DNA of 64,000 nt. Source: Gracilaria domingensis (taxonomy: Eukaryota > Rhodophyta > Florideophyceae > Gracilariales > Gracilariaceae). The number at the start of each line of letters is the position of its first letter. Positions within the stretch are counted from its first letter, which is position 1. Under the pieces are notes generated by a model. It was given only the letters and a program-made list of their open reading frames with translations, did no database searches and was not told where the DNA came from. The stretch spans positions 151,677 through 215,676 of the forward strand of contig VCMS01000058.1 in NCBI GenBank assembly GCA_022539475.1, written 5' to 3'. The position numbers were made by a program, and so were the translations under genes. Of the stretch, positions 44,792 to 55,094 are shown piece after piece.

Positions 44792-46093
44792 TTACTTACT
44801 GCCGCCAAAGTTCTTCGAATACTCGAGTGTTCCCTCCAACCGCTTCTTATCTGCAATCTTGCGCACCCCCTTCATGAAGTCTTCGTGTATAACGTAATCG
44901 CGTTCTTCCCGAATGGCAAAAAGCCCGCCTTCTGTGCACACATTTCTCAAATCTGCACCGTTAAAGCCGTCTGACAACTTCACAACTGCCTCGTAGTCAA
45001 TATCCCCATGTTTTGTAAGCTTTCTAGCGTGAATCTTCAAGATATCAAGGCGGCCTTGTTCGTTCGGTAACGGAATCTCCATCTTACGATCCAATCGCCC
45101 CGGTCGTAGTAGAGCTGGGTCAAGTACGTCTGGGCGATTGGTAGCCATGATGAGTTTGACTTTCCCAAGTTCATCAAAGCCATCAAGTTGGTTTAGCAAT
45201 TCCATCAAGGTTCTTTGAATCTCTCTATCGGCAGAAGTACCCTCAGAGAATCGTCTTCCTCCAATCGCATCAATCTCATCCATGAAAATGACGCATGGCT
45301 GATGGTCGCGAGCGTAGTTAAACATTTCTCGAATTACTCGTGCACTTTCGCCGATGTACTTATCGACAATCGCGGATGCAACAACTTTCAGGAAAGACGC
45401 ATCCAGATTAGATGAAATCGCTCTCGCTAACAGAGTTTTTCCTGTTCCAGGGGGACCGTATAGCAGCACGCCTTTTGGAGCCTTAATGCCAACTCGCTGG
45501 AACAACTCCGGATTGGTGAGAGGCAATTCAACAACTTCTCGTAGTTGTCTGATCTGCTCGCCAAGGCCTCCAATCTCAGCATAATTGACACTGCCAGGTT
45601 CTTCCGCCAGCATATTGTGGACCAGTGGATCCACTTCCCTAGGCAGCTGTCGCATAATTGTCAGAGTCGTCATATCCAGGGAGACGCGAGTGCCCTGCAC
45701 CAACTTGGACTTATCTATTTTGTTTCTGCAGCCGACAACATACCGAGGCCCCGATGAAGCCTTGACAATAAATCGTTCCGCATCAAGCTGACGCAGAACT
45801 TCACCAATTATTTGTCCGACGCTTTGCAGAGCCTTTAGGTCGTCCTCCGTCTTGTCGTAATCCTTTTTTAACTCCTTCAAATCTTGTCTCAAAGTCTTTA
45901 CCTATTCGATGAAAACTAGTTAGTTTCAACGGAAGTGAAAGTATGTAAAGTTTGAATAATGTGTTGAGAATCGTAGACTTACTTGGGCTTCTGCTTCTTT
46001 GTGTTCAAGCATAACGCGTCGATATTCGCGCAATGCATCTTGTCTAGCCTGATCTGCAGGACTCGGTTGAGCAGCTGCTGTTTCGCTCTCCAT
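44792..46093 (-). CDS. RPT4: 26S proteasome regulatory ATPase subunit RPT4, one intron
   Basis: RPT4 (PSMC6) is one of six AAA ATPases that unfold substrates at the base of the 19S particle. Exon 1 is 45983-46093 and exon 2 44792-45901 (minus strand), giving 406 aa. The 81-nt intron has GTAAGT, a CTAAC site and an AATAG end. Splicing joins LEHKEAEAQ to [15 protein letters not shown], restoring the RPT4 coiled coil. Walker A GPPGTGKT (186-193), Walker B VIFMDEID (241-248), the [24 protein letters not shown] and the RPT4-type [19 protein letters not shown]-domain entry identify the paralogue. The C-terminus NFGGSK lacks an HbYX motif, as expected for RPT4. It diverges from the GGT gene. Confidence 0.96.
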
Positions 46094-46476
46094 TTCTATT
46101 ACCGGAATATGTTCTGACCAGCGAGAGAGGTTTTCGCGAGTCAGAAAGCCTCCAGGCCGCAACCGATAAGGATGTGACCGATTATCCTCCACCTCCCTCA
46201 AGCTGGCAAGCACAAAAAGCTAGGAAAAACAGCAGAAATATAAAACGTCATTTTTGGCTTGAAATTTAGGCTTCTACACTGCTGTCTACTTCATCGACAG
46301 TTCAGCCCAGCTCGCCACACTCAATTAACATCTCCGTCATGAATGTGCTTACAAGAAAGTGCAAAATGTTAACGACATTAATCCCCCTTGCTCAATGTGT
46401 TTAAGATTTCTCGTGCTTTCTCACGACTAATTCGCTCCGAGAGGAAATCTGTGATTCATCCGATTAACTATAAACT
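46094..46476. promoter_or_regulatory. Divergent promoter region RPT4/GGT
   Basis: This 383-bp interval lies between divergent start codons. No motif stands out, and no gene is supported. Confidence 0.45.
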
Positions 46477-48756
46477 ATGTCCGCCGTTACCGATGAGAAT
46501 AATACCGTTCGCATACCTCTTGCCTTGGCTGAAGACACGGAAGAAGAAGATGATCTCGATGCCGATGGCATAATACAGAGTGAGAACCAGCACTTTACCC
46601 CCTCGCAATCCAGATACGATGAAGGAGAGGCGTGGGAAGCGTTCTATAACCGTTTCTCTCAATTATGGTCCAAAATTCCGTCATCGTGGTCGGTCGAAAG
46701 AGATCCTGCAATAGCTCTCAGACAGGTCATGTATCTCATAGGATTTTTGAGTTTGTGTATCTTCGTATTTTCAGTCCCTTCTATACTTTACGTGGTATCT
46801 CCTCAAGCACCAACACCACCAGGAACGGCACCGGATCTGGATGAAGCAGCTTCTATGATAAGTGGACCAAATGGTGCCGTAGCTGCAGATCATCCTTTGT
46901 GTAGTGAGCTTGGCGTCAAAGTAATGCGAGACATGCACGGAAACGCGGTAGATGCAATGGTTTCAACAGTACTATGTCAAGGAGTGCTCGCACCGTTTGC
47001 ATCAGGCCTTGGTGGGGGAGCTTTCATTCTCATACACCACACCCAGTCTGCAACTTCGCGGTTTTACGACGCAAGAGAAACTGCTCCTATGGCTGCAACT
47101 CCAAAGTTATTCACAAATGCTTCGTCTTCACGATTTGGGGGTCTGGCCGTTGCAGTCCCAGGGGAACTGCTCGGCTTGTACAAGGCCCATAAGGACTGGG
47201 GTGCGCTAGACTGGAAAAAGGTTGTCGATCCCGTAATTGAAGTCGCCGAAAGTGCTAAAGTGGGACAGTTTTTGGGTATAAAACTGAAGCAAATGAACGA
47301 GACTGTGTTCTCTTCGACGTCATTGCGAAAGATCTTCACGAAAAGTGTTCCAACTGAGAAAACAAAAACGGCAAATGACGCTGCTGCATCGGTGGAACTC
47401 CCTGGTGTTCGGCGCCACCTGAACGCGAGTAATGACCTTGGTACTGTTTTCCGGGGTGTCATAGAAACTTTGGAGGATGATTCAGTGGTCACCGATGCAA
47501 ATGACAAAGATCAACATGGTGTGAGTGCAGATGCGCAGAACGAACTTGTCAATGATACCTACACAACTGATTTGCTGGGAGTTGGGGATGATCTTGACAA
47601 CGTAAACTTAGTGAAGACTCTGAAGGCGATTGCCTTGCACGGACCAGACGCGTTTTATGTTAATCTTAGCACAGACATCGCCAAAGAAGTAAGAGCTGCC
47701 GGTGGCGTTATGACCGCTGCCGATATAAAGCGGTACGCGGTCAAAACAAGGAACGTGTTTTCGAGCTCGTACCAGGGCTTCACGATCATCGGCGCTCCCC
47801 CGCCAAGTACAGGGGGTATGAGCATTGGCTTGGCACTAAACATGATTCTCGAGATGCGATTCCGAAAGAAGGGTCGTAACAGTAGAACATACCAATTGCT
47901 GGCAGAGACTCTGAAGTGGGTCTTCGGTGCTCGCATGGGTATAGGGGACCCAGACTTCGTGCCTGGCGCAGATTGGAACGCTCGCCGAATGCTAACTCGG
48001 AGGGAAGCTGTGAAACGCGCTTTTCGAGTGAAAGAGGACCGAACTTTTGACCCGAGTTACTACTCGAAGCGAATCAGTACATCCATATTGGAGGGAGGAA
48101 CGTCGCATGTTAGTATTCTTGACAAAAACGGCACTGCAGTATCCGTGACATCTTCTATTAATCTACCATTCGGTGCTGGCTTGGTTTCTGATAGTAGTGG
48201 AGTTCTTCTGAACGACCAAATGGACGCGTTTACCACAAGGCTTACAAGAGCAAACGCATATGGAATGTATCCATCTGCGGAGAACATGGTTAAAGGCGGC
48301 AAGCGACCAATCTCTTCTATGTGCCCGACTATCATCCTTTACAAGGGGGAAGTGTATATGATTATTGGGGGCTCTGGGGGGCCAAAAGCAACAAGTGGAG
48401 TACTGCAGACGGTTCTCAACGTGCTGGACTTTGGTGACCGTCTTGCAGAAAGTATAAGCGCGCCAAGAATTCATCACCAGCTGGTGCCAAACGAGATTTC
48501 CATCGAGGGGGCCAATAGCACTACCTGTGAAGAGGCTCATGCGTTTCTGAGACCGAATGAGGGTAATGGTGAGCATGGATGGCCGTATTGGAAGAGTGTT
48601 TGCGTTGCACTAAAGGAAAATGGGCATCTTGTCGTTGGCCCGGCAGTGCACGGTGCAGTTCAGGCTATCCTGGCTCCGGATGCAGTTGGGAGAGGAGAAG
48701 GGCTAGTTTACGCAGCGAGCGACCCACGGCGAATAGGAAAGGCCGCGGCGTATTGA
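46477..48756 (+). CDS. GGT: Gamma-glutamyltranspeptidase, type II membrane form
   Basis: GGT cleaves the gamma-glutamyl bond of glutathione and its conjugates outside the cytosol or in the vacuole. The 759-aa protein starts with an acidic cytosolic tail, then one hydrophobic segment (about 84-107), as in eukaryotic type II GGTs. The large-subunit signatures ASGLGGGAFILIHH and FYDARETAP are present. Autocleavage would occur before the catalytic Thr542 in ILEGGTSHVSILD. The small subunit has SSINLPFGAG, LLNDQMDAF, KRPISSMCP and MIIGGSGGPK (the oxyanion Gly-Gly). An Asp/Asn-rich insertion at about 300-380 makes it longer than the usual ~570-630 aa. The gene is intronless. Confidence 0.95.
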   Translation: MSAVTDENNTVRIPLALAEDTEEEDDLDADGIIQSENQHFTPSQSRYDEGEAWEAFYNRFSQLWSKIPSSWSVERDPAIALRQVMYLIGFLSLCIFVFSVPSILYVVSPQAPTPPGTAPDLDEAASMISGPNGAVAADHPLCSELGVKVMRDMHGNAVDAMVSTVLCQGVLAPFASGLGGGAFILIHHTQSATSRFYDARETAPMAATPKLFTNASSSRFGGLAVAVPGELLGLYKAHKDWGALDWKKVVDPVIEVAESAKVGQFLGIKLKQMNETVFSSTSLRKIFTKSVPTEKTKTANDAAASVELPGVRRHLNASNDLGTVFRGVIETLEDDSVVTDANDKDQHGVSADAQNELVNDTYTTDLLGVGDDLDNVNLVKTLKAIALHGPDAFYVNLSTDIAKEVRAAGGVMTAADIKRYAVKTRNVFSSSYQGFTIIGAPPPSTGGMSIGLALNMILEMRFRKKGRNSRTYQLLAETLKWVFGARMGIGDPDFVPGADWNARRMLTRREAVKRAFRVKEDRTFDPSYYSKRISTSILEGGTSHVSILDKNGTAVSVTSSINLPFGAGLVSDSSGVLLNDQMDAFTTRLTRANAYGMYPSAENMVKGGKRPISSMCPTIILYKGEVYMIIGGSGGPKATSGVLQTVLNVLDFGDRLAESISAPRIHHQLVPNEISIEGANSTTCEEAHAFLRPNEGNGEHGWPYWKSVCVALKENGHLVVGPAVHGAVQAILAPDAVGRGEGLVYAASDPRRIGKAAAY

Positions 48757-49261
48757 AGCCCTTCTCAAACCCATTGTTCCGTGATCTTGTTGGATCACAT
48801 TTGGCTGTGATGGCGCTTCCATGCCCCTATTAACGCATGCCACAAACTGCCCCCACACTGCGTGAATGAGCATAATACGCATGAGAACATGCTTGAAAGT
48901 AAAGCTGCTAACTGAACTACTCTGACTAAGAACTTATCCATAGAACCTGAGCTTCTGGTGCCTCATTCAAATCTTTGGCATGAAATCGTGTGCTCTCCTT
49001 GATATAGATCCCGCATAACGCGTAGTACAAGTCCAACGAGAAGCGCATGGTACAAAATACATCAACTGTGTGGTGAATAGGTTATTGAGTATCCCGTTCC
49101 AAAGCCAAGTACGTGATGTGGCTCAGTTCATTGACTGCCCCAGTCGCCAAGAGACAGAGTTTCTAACCTTAGCTTTCAATTTCTGAAAGCGTATCGCTTG
49201 TGTAGAAAACCATCGTCTTCAAATGGCTTGTTGAGATGAGCTGACTTTCGCTTGAAGACGC
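48757..49261. other. Convergent spacer GGT/SPG1 with two hairpins
   Basis: No gene is supported. GCTTTCA-atttc-TGAAAGC lies at 49172-49190. CGTCTTCAA/TTGAAGACG, with 9-bp arms and a 29-nt loop, lies at 49214-49260; it starts one base after the SPG1 stop codon in the minus-strand sense. Confidence 0.7.
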
Positions 49262-49939
49262 TCAGTATTCCAAGATTGGCTCACCAACGTTTGACATTTT
49301 AGGCACATTACATTTCAAGTTGAATCTCTTGCTCAGGACAATCTTGAACAATTTTTGAACATTAATAGAATGTGAGGACGATGTAAAGATAAGAGGACTT
49401 CGCATAGCCTTCGCAAAGGTTCTTGCGTGGGCAATCATGTCGCGTTGTTTGTCCATGCTAAGACCAGCAAACAAGTCAAATTTGGTACCAACCAAGAACG
49501 GAATAAAGGTTTGGTTAAATCCACGTGCTTGTCTGTACCACTCTTGAACACTTCGCAAAGTGACTCTTCTGGTCAGATCAAACATAAAGAGAATAGCAGC
49601 GGCATCGGCACAAACAAGCGGAATCATCTGATTAAACTCGTTCTCCCCGCCACCCAGATCAAAAATAGTAAACGTGACAGTTCGCTCTCTGACGGATATA
49701 ATCTTTTCCATGAAATTGATTCCAAGAGTTTGGATGTAGTCTTCATCAAACTTGTTCTCAACGTACTTTACCATGAGAGAGGTCTTACCGACATAAGAAT
49801 CGCCAAGCATTCCCACTTTCAATTGCAGATTAGTGGGTCCTTTTGCTTTGGACATGCGCCCCGCTGCTGGGGACGGACCGGGCTGGCTAGAGTTCTGCTG
49901 AGCATCTCTCTGGTCGTTACTGGTGCCGGCTGCCGACAT
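49262..49939 (-). CDS. SPG1: Spg1/Tem1-like septation GTPase
   Basis: Spg1/Tem1 are Ras-superfamily GTPases that trigger the septation initiation or mitotic exit network in fungi; relatives occur in algae and protists. From ATG 49937-49939 the protein is 225 aa. The core reads LKVGMLGDSYVGKTSLMVKY (P-loop 46-53), NKFDEDYIQTLGINFMEK, the G3 FDLGGG, then VCADAAAILFMFDLTRRVTL and EWYRQARGFNQTFIPFLVGTKFD, all close to Spg1. The residue after DLGG, normally the catalytic Gln (DLGGQ), is Gly here, which would lower intrinsic GTP hydrolysis if real. There is no C-terminal prenylation CaaX, as usual for Spg1. The N-terminal ~35 residues are a variable leader. Confidence 0.92.
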   Translation of the reverse strand: MSAAGTSNDQRDAQQNSSQPGPSPAAGRMSKAKGPTNLQLKVGMLGDSYVGKTSLMVKYVENKFDEDYIQTLGINFMEKIISVRERTVTFTIFDLGGGENEFNQMIPLVCADAAAILFMFDLTRRVTLRSVQEWYRQARGFNQTFIPFLVGTKFDLFAGLSMDKQRDMIAHARTFAKAMRSPLIFTSSSHSINVQKLFKIVLSKRFNLKCNVPKMSNVGEPILEY

Positions 49940-50547
49940 GATTTTGGTCGATGCTTTGAAAGCCGAATAAGTGGCCAATGCGTATGCAAATGCTGGTTGC
50001 TCGGAGAAGAAAGGGCCGCCGACGCGACAACGAACAGGTGTTGTCGGAAATGCTATAAAAGAAGCTGCTTCTGGGCGGAGGGGATTTGAGCAAGCAGCAG
50101 AACAAGGACTAAGACGGGACGAAGGGGCGTGGGATTACAATCTGGGCTGGTCTACATCGTGGGTCTGAAACTCCGAGTTCAGAGTTGGCTGGCTTTGCTA
50201 AAGAGCCGTTTCGGGCGCATGGGCCAGGACGATTCACTTCGGAATTGGCAACAAAGCAAAGCAAAGCTGGGTGAACCATTCCCCCTTATGCGCGGAACTG
50301 AAATTGAAACTGAAAAGACCTTTGAGAAAAACTTTTATCGGAATTATTGTCCAAAATGGTAAAGATTCTGTGGGAACAGAGTGAACGCCGATAGAGCCGA
50401 TGCTCCCGGAGTTTACTGGAGGGAGGAAGAGCTCGTGGCTATGTGCTACGCCGGCGGTGCGGCTGCCTGCTGGCTACGTGTGACAACTAAAGGGATGGGG
50501 CGCTGCGGTAATGGCGGGTTCGGAGCATCTCCGATGAAAGAGACAAC
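49940..50547. other. Spacer between SPG1 and the transposon region
   Basis: No gene is supported. The right part (after about 50400) probably contains the 3' end of the copia element, but I could not place its LTR or polypurine tract. Confidence 0.4.
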
Positions 50548-51047
50548 CTAGGGGTTGTGACAACACGCCTTCTGATGCTCTGAACTCGCTAGAGCGGCGC
50601 TTGGGGGGGAGATGTTGAGCGCGGTTCGCATGCGAAGGAATGCAATGCGTCCGAGAGCTTTGGTCAGGATATCAGCTAGGTTGTCGGCCGAACGGACGTA
50701 ATGCATAGATATGTTTCTTCATTGGAGATGGTCTCTCAGATAGTGGTGTTGCATGTCAATAAACTTTTGTCGTTTGAAACCTCCGGTATTTTGGCCGATG
50801 GCCAGCACTAATTGGTTGTCAACGAACAGTTGCGATGGATCCCCAGTAGCTAAAGTCAGAAAGTCTAGCATTCGTCGAATAAAGCAAATAGTTTGAACGG
50901 CTGATGTAGCGGCGATGTACTCAGCCTCTGCGGTAGAAAGAGCAACGAAGCTCTGCTGTACTGATTTTCACGCAATTGGACCATTTTTCATGGTCAAAAC
51001 GTAACCAGAAATTGATTTTCGGTTAGTGCCATCGGTGGCGAAATCTG
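50548..51047 (-). pseudogene. Ty1/copia RNase H remnant, truncated by insertion of gypsy element A
   Basis: The minus strand, read from 51045 down, gives the C-terminal part of a copia polyprotein in one frame. It runs SDFATD-like residues, RKSISGYVL, KSVQQSFVALSTAEAEYIAA (the RNase H core), FVDNQLVLAIGQN, and ADNLADILTKALGR, ending at TAG 50548-50550. Two in-frame TGA codons interrupt it. The first is where the family has Trp (before KSVQQ), and the other follows RDHLQ. The RT and integrase part is absent because element A starts at 51048. It is a decayed fossil, unrelated to the gypsy elements to its right. Confidence 0.85.
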
Positions 51048-51904
51048 TGTGGTGCAAAACCCTGGACGGGAAAACAACAAACCGCGTCGCGGACGAGCAC
51101 CTCAGGGTGTTCAGGCCCTGCTCTCTGTAAAGGGCAGTCGAGCGGCAGAACCCTCCGATAGGGCCAACACGAGCCGGGTGTAAATCCGGGTGGCCCCGAT
51201 CTGGGCGTGCAGTCCGAGGTAGAAGGGGTAGAATCGGCGTAGGTATCCGGATGGTTCCGGCGAGCTACAGCGAGTGGGGGTATCCAGCCCAACGGTATGG
51301 GACGACAAAAGATCAACAAACGAGCCGCACTGCGGCGCACTGACTCGCGATAAGCGGGAAAACTCCCGAGACAAACAAAACAAACCTACAATGTAGACCA
51401 GAGTAGCGAAAGCCGTAAGACGGAAATGAAAACAATAAAATAGATAAGAAAAGTGCCGTGACGACGGATTAGTACTCCTCAGGGACGGAGTTTGGTTGAT
51501 CAGCCCGGAATTGCGGCGGTATTCCCCAGGATGGGGCTGGTGACCGCGCGCAAGCGGCAAGAAGATCAGAGCCAAAGGCCTCGTTGAGGTTTACTTCCCG
51601 CACAGTGGCGGCAAGTGCCGCCACTTATATACGGCACTTGAAAATATCAATTAAAATATCTAACTATCCGGCGCTGCCGGCCAATACACTACAGGTGTGC
51701 CCCCGTGGCATGCTTGTCACGGGACCCGCGCGATCGGGCACACTTGGCACACGTGTGCAGAAATACTACCCTTCCTAGGCATACCCCAAAATAGGGGCAC
51801 TACCCCAGTAGCCTCTCATAACCTGAGGTGTCGAAGCCGGTAACGGATCAACAAACTATGAAAAGCACCTCGGTGCATCCCCACAAAGGGCGTTTTGCTC
51901 TACA
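51048..51904 (-). mobile_element. LTR of Ty3/gypsy element A (3' LTR by orientation)
   Basis: The segment starts TGTGGTGCAAAACC and ends GCTCTACA, matching the ends of the LTRs of element B (TGTTGTGCAAAACC ... CTCTACA). It shares scattered blocks with them, so it is a related but distinct family. It is followed on the right by a pyrimidine-rich stretch (51905-51920, a purine-rich tract on the minus strand) in the place of a polypurine tract. On the minus strand it is therefore the 3' LTR. Its partner LTR is outside the window. It interrupts the copia remnant. Confidence 0.8.
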
Positions 51905-51915
51905 TCTCCCCCTTC

Positions 51916-52008
51916 TCAGGCTGAGACACCGACTCCGTCGGCTCGATACGCCTCGCGATGGAGGGATATAAGGAAGTCTCCCAAAACGGGTCTGCCGAGA
52001 ACTGTTCG
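51916..52008 (-). pseudogene. End of the element A polyprotein, separated from its upstream part by element B
   Basis: The minus-strand frame ends at TGA (51916-51918), 11 bp before the LTR of A. Read upstream it gives R-T-V-L-G-R-P-V-L-G-D-F-L then ISLHREAYRADGVGVSA. At 52008 the frame is cut by element B and resumes at 63772 on the far side. I do not recognise this C-terminus as a chromodomain. Confidence 0.7.
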
Positions 52009-52771
52009 TGTTGTGCAAAACCCAGCGATGGGGAAAGACACGCAAAGGCGGTTCAGACCCTCTCTCAAGAGGCGAGCACAGCAGTAGAGCGCTCCCACAG
52101 GTACGACACGGCAATGCCGGGTGTAAGACCGGGGTCGACCCTTCCCAAGTAATGGAGGGAGCGAAGCGGCGAAGAAGAAGCGTCCAGCGGTAGAGAACAC
52201 ACGACACAAGTCGGCAGTAGCGTCACGTGCGTAGCACGCGGTACCCACGAGTGTGGCGATGACACGCGAGAGCGGTAATAGCCCACGCGAGTGTGTCGAG
52301 CCACGAACGGTATGCACCGGTACACCAAGTAGTGCTACCTGTATAACAGGGACAGAAATAAAGAAAACACACACAAAGTAAACACGCGAAAGCGGTAGTG
52401 GTGTTAATGATGCCGCGAGGCGGATGATGAGCCCTGCACAAGGTGCCGACTCTCCGGGAGGAGGATATCGGTCACCAAGGGTGAAACATCAGAGCCGAAC
52501 ACTCGGTTGTTTTGTTTACTTCCCCGACAATGGGTGCAGCTCAACCTACTAAGTAGTGTAGAGTGCCACTGTCAAGTGTGCAACCGGGCTAACTAAAATA
52601 AATAATAAATATCTAGAATATCCCAAAGTTGGGTGCCAACCGTCCATACACGTGTGTAGCCATCCAGCAATGCTGTGCCAACCTCACCAGAGTCCCCGAC
52701 CTCCACTGCACTGCAGGGGCAGTGATTTCACACCAAAAGCGAGCAAATACCGCATAAAGCGTGGCTCTACA
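52009..52771 (-). repeat. 3' LTR of element B (763 bp)
   Basis: TGTTGTGCAAAACCCAGCG opens it on the + strand and GTGGCTCTACA closes it. It matches 63049-63771 over its whole length. Both copies contain the AATAAATATCTAGAATATCCC block and the CAGCAATGCTGTGCC block. Confidence 0.93.
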
Positions 52772-55094
52772 TATCCCCCTCCTGAGGTGCGAACACTACG
52801 TCTTCATGACGGTTGAAGCACCGGACAAACCAACAACGTTGTGCATCCACCTGCAAGAGCGGTATCTGCGAGCGATCGTGATGAATTTGCGCCATCTTAC
52901 TGGTTTCCGGGTCTATATGCGTCGTCCTGTACCTCCTATGAAGTTGCGATCACCGTCTATCGACGTGCCATAACGTTCCCGACATCGTCGTGAAAATGGT
53001 TGCAGCACGCCCAGATTGGGGTTCACTGCGTTTCATTCACACCCAATAACGGTCCTGGAGCCCGCGCAATATGCGTTTGGGCTTCTCTAGTGGGTGCGCA
53101 ACCAACGTCCTTGACGGTGCCCTTGCCCGCAGTACGGCGAGCCGACTTCCTGCCAAGCAGTGCTGCAGCAACGCTCGACACACCCGAACGGGAGCGGTCC
53201 TCCTGAACTTCGTTCACTGTCCCGGGGTTCCGGTGCTATACCTCTCTGAGGCGCCTATTTTCCCTTTCAGGGGCGGTTGCCACACTGTGGAATCGACAAG
53301 CGCGATCCAAGGTCACCCAGTACAGTAGCGACCTTTTCCTGCCCAATTCCTTCCTCTCCGAGGTCCACCGTCCCGTTATACGGTCGCTCACATCACGCAA
53401 TCAAGCGGCACGTAGTCTCTAGATGGGTTCAGAAGTTACGACATTGTCGAATCAACGCTGCCGACGACGTTTCGGAAACTTCACACAAAGAAATTGGGAA
53501 TTTGACATACCCGAAAAATTGTAGTCGCCATAACTTTTGAACCAGCTACGCTCTGAACAAACCCGATACATCGGAGAACTCCTGAGAATCAGAGCTTTCA
53601 TTTGACAACAAAACTGTTGGGATTGAACACCACTAAGTGGGAAAGCCCGACCCATTTCAGTTGACAAAAATGCGGTCTAAAAATAGATTGTTGAACCGAA
53701 ACGGTGCCGTAGCTCCAAAGTTCTTCAAGACAATTGCGTTCGGTTTCCGCCAAAGTGTTTGTATACATCCAGTGACTACTGGTACAAAACCGTTGAAGAA
53801 ACGAGCCAGTATTCACCGAGTTACGGGTCTTTTGCAGATGACCCTCACAAGGTACTGTAGGGGTGATACACCCGACATCGGAGAACCGCGAAAAAGACCA
53901 GAAACGACTGTTAATCGATACCAACGCCTTGTGCGGCTGTACCAGAGACCGCAGAAGCGTGAAAGACGGCCTCCACAACGGAGTGAACAGTAGTAGACGT
54001 GGTCGAAAGTCGTCGACAGCAGCAATTAAACCGGTAATCCGTGAAAACTTTCAACCGGATGACGGTGTACTAGACCTTAATCAAGGTTCAACCTCTACCG
54101 AGGGCAGTCACTAGACCTCACAGAGGGTTCGTGAAACCCAAAATCAAACACACCAGCAAGGCTGAGACAACAAATGACACCATAAAAATGGGTCGCAAAA
54201 CAACAATGATCCTTCAACAAGATGTGTATCTTCCGGTCCCGTACCGTGCAGAACTCACGAGAACGTCTCGGTAAGCTTTCGAAAACCCGTGCAAACGGAA
54301 TGATAGGCCGCAGTGCGGGCGCAAACGAAGCTCCAGAGATATCGGTTAACCAGAAACTATCCTCGACCACGAGAGTGACGAACCCTTACAAAGGTGATGA
54401 TAACCGATGAAGATCGGGGTTCTTCCGCAATATGCGTGACGGTTTCGAACCTCGGCCGCATGTGGCGTGCAGTGAGAACCGTGAAACGTGCAAAGACCGT
54501 CACTGACGAGAACGAACCCTGTTCAACGTGAAAGCCAAACGAACGAGCGGTGCTCCTCGAAAATGGCAAAAGGTGATCAAACCGGTAGATACACATGATG
54601 TACACGGAAATTGTACACCCTTCTGCTAGGGAAAAACCGTGATTGCGGTCCACTATGGTAGTAGCGAACCAGCAAGCTGGACAAAAAACCTAACAGGTAA
54701 ACAACATCGAAAACGATTGAATAGCGATTAGACACGACATGAGTCGGATTCCAACCGCAAAATGCGAGCAACCAAGTGACCCGACATGGGTGAGAGTCAC
54801 ATGTGAAACTCCTTCTTCATAACTTCGCATCTGAATGACAATTCCTCTCCATAGAGTCTTCATTCTTCTTCCGAGTGTACTTCATCCTCTTCAGAGTGCA
54901 ACTAAACTTCTCCTCACCTGAGGGCATAACTGATCTTGAACTCAACTCTCTTCTTCCTAGAGTGTCTCCTCACCACGCGAGTAGCGGTACAGTACTCCTC
55001 TGGAGGTTGTCGCAGTGTTCCTCGATTGAGTGTTGTCGTTCGTAGAACCGTTCGTGCGCGGTACGCGATACGCCTCCGTCTCCAACGACGTGTG
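52772..55094 (-). other. Untranslated 3' region of element B between pol and the 3' LTR, with polypurine tract
   Basis: Immediately right of the LTR, 52772-52787 reads TATCCCCCTCCTGAGG, which on the minus strand is a purine-rich tract of the kind that primes plus-strand synthesis. The remaining 2.3 kb has only short reading frames on either strand and no domain I recognise. It is unusually long for the pol-to-LTR interval of a chromovirus and may hold a decayed extra ORF. Confidence 0.6.

Noticed and set aside
52772-55094. Envelope-like third ORF in element B
   Set aside because: Only frames of about 126 codons or fewer are present and none has a signal peptide, membrane segment or known domain.
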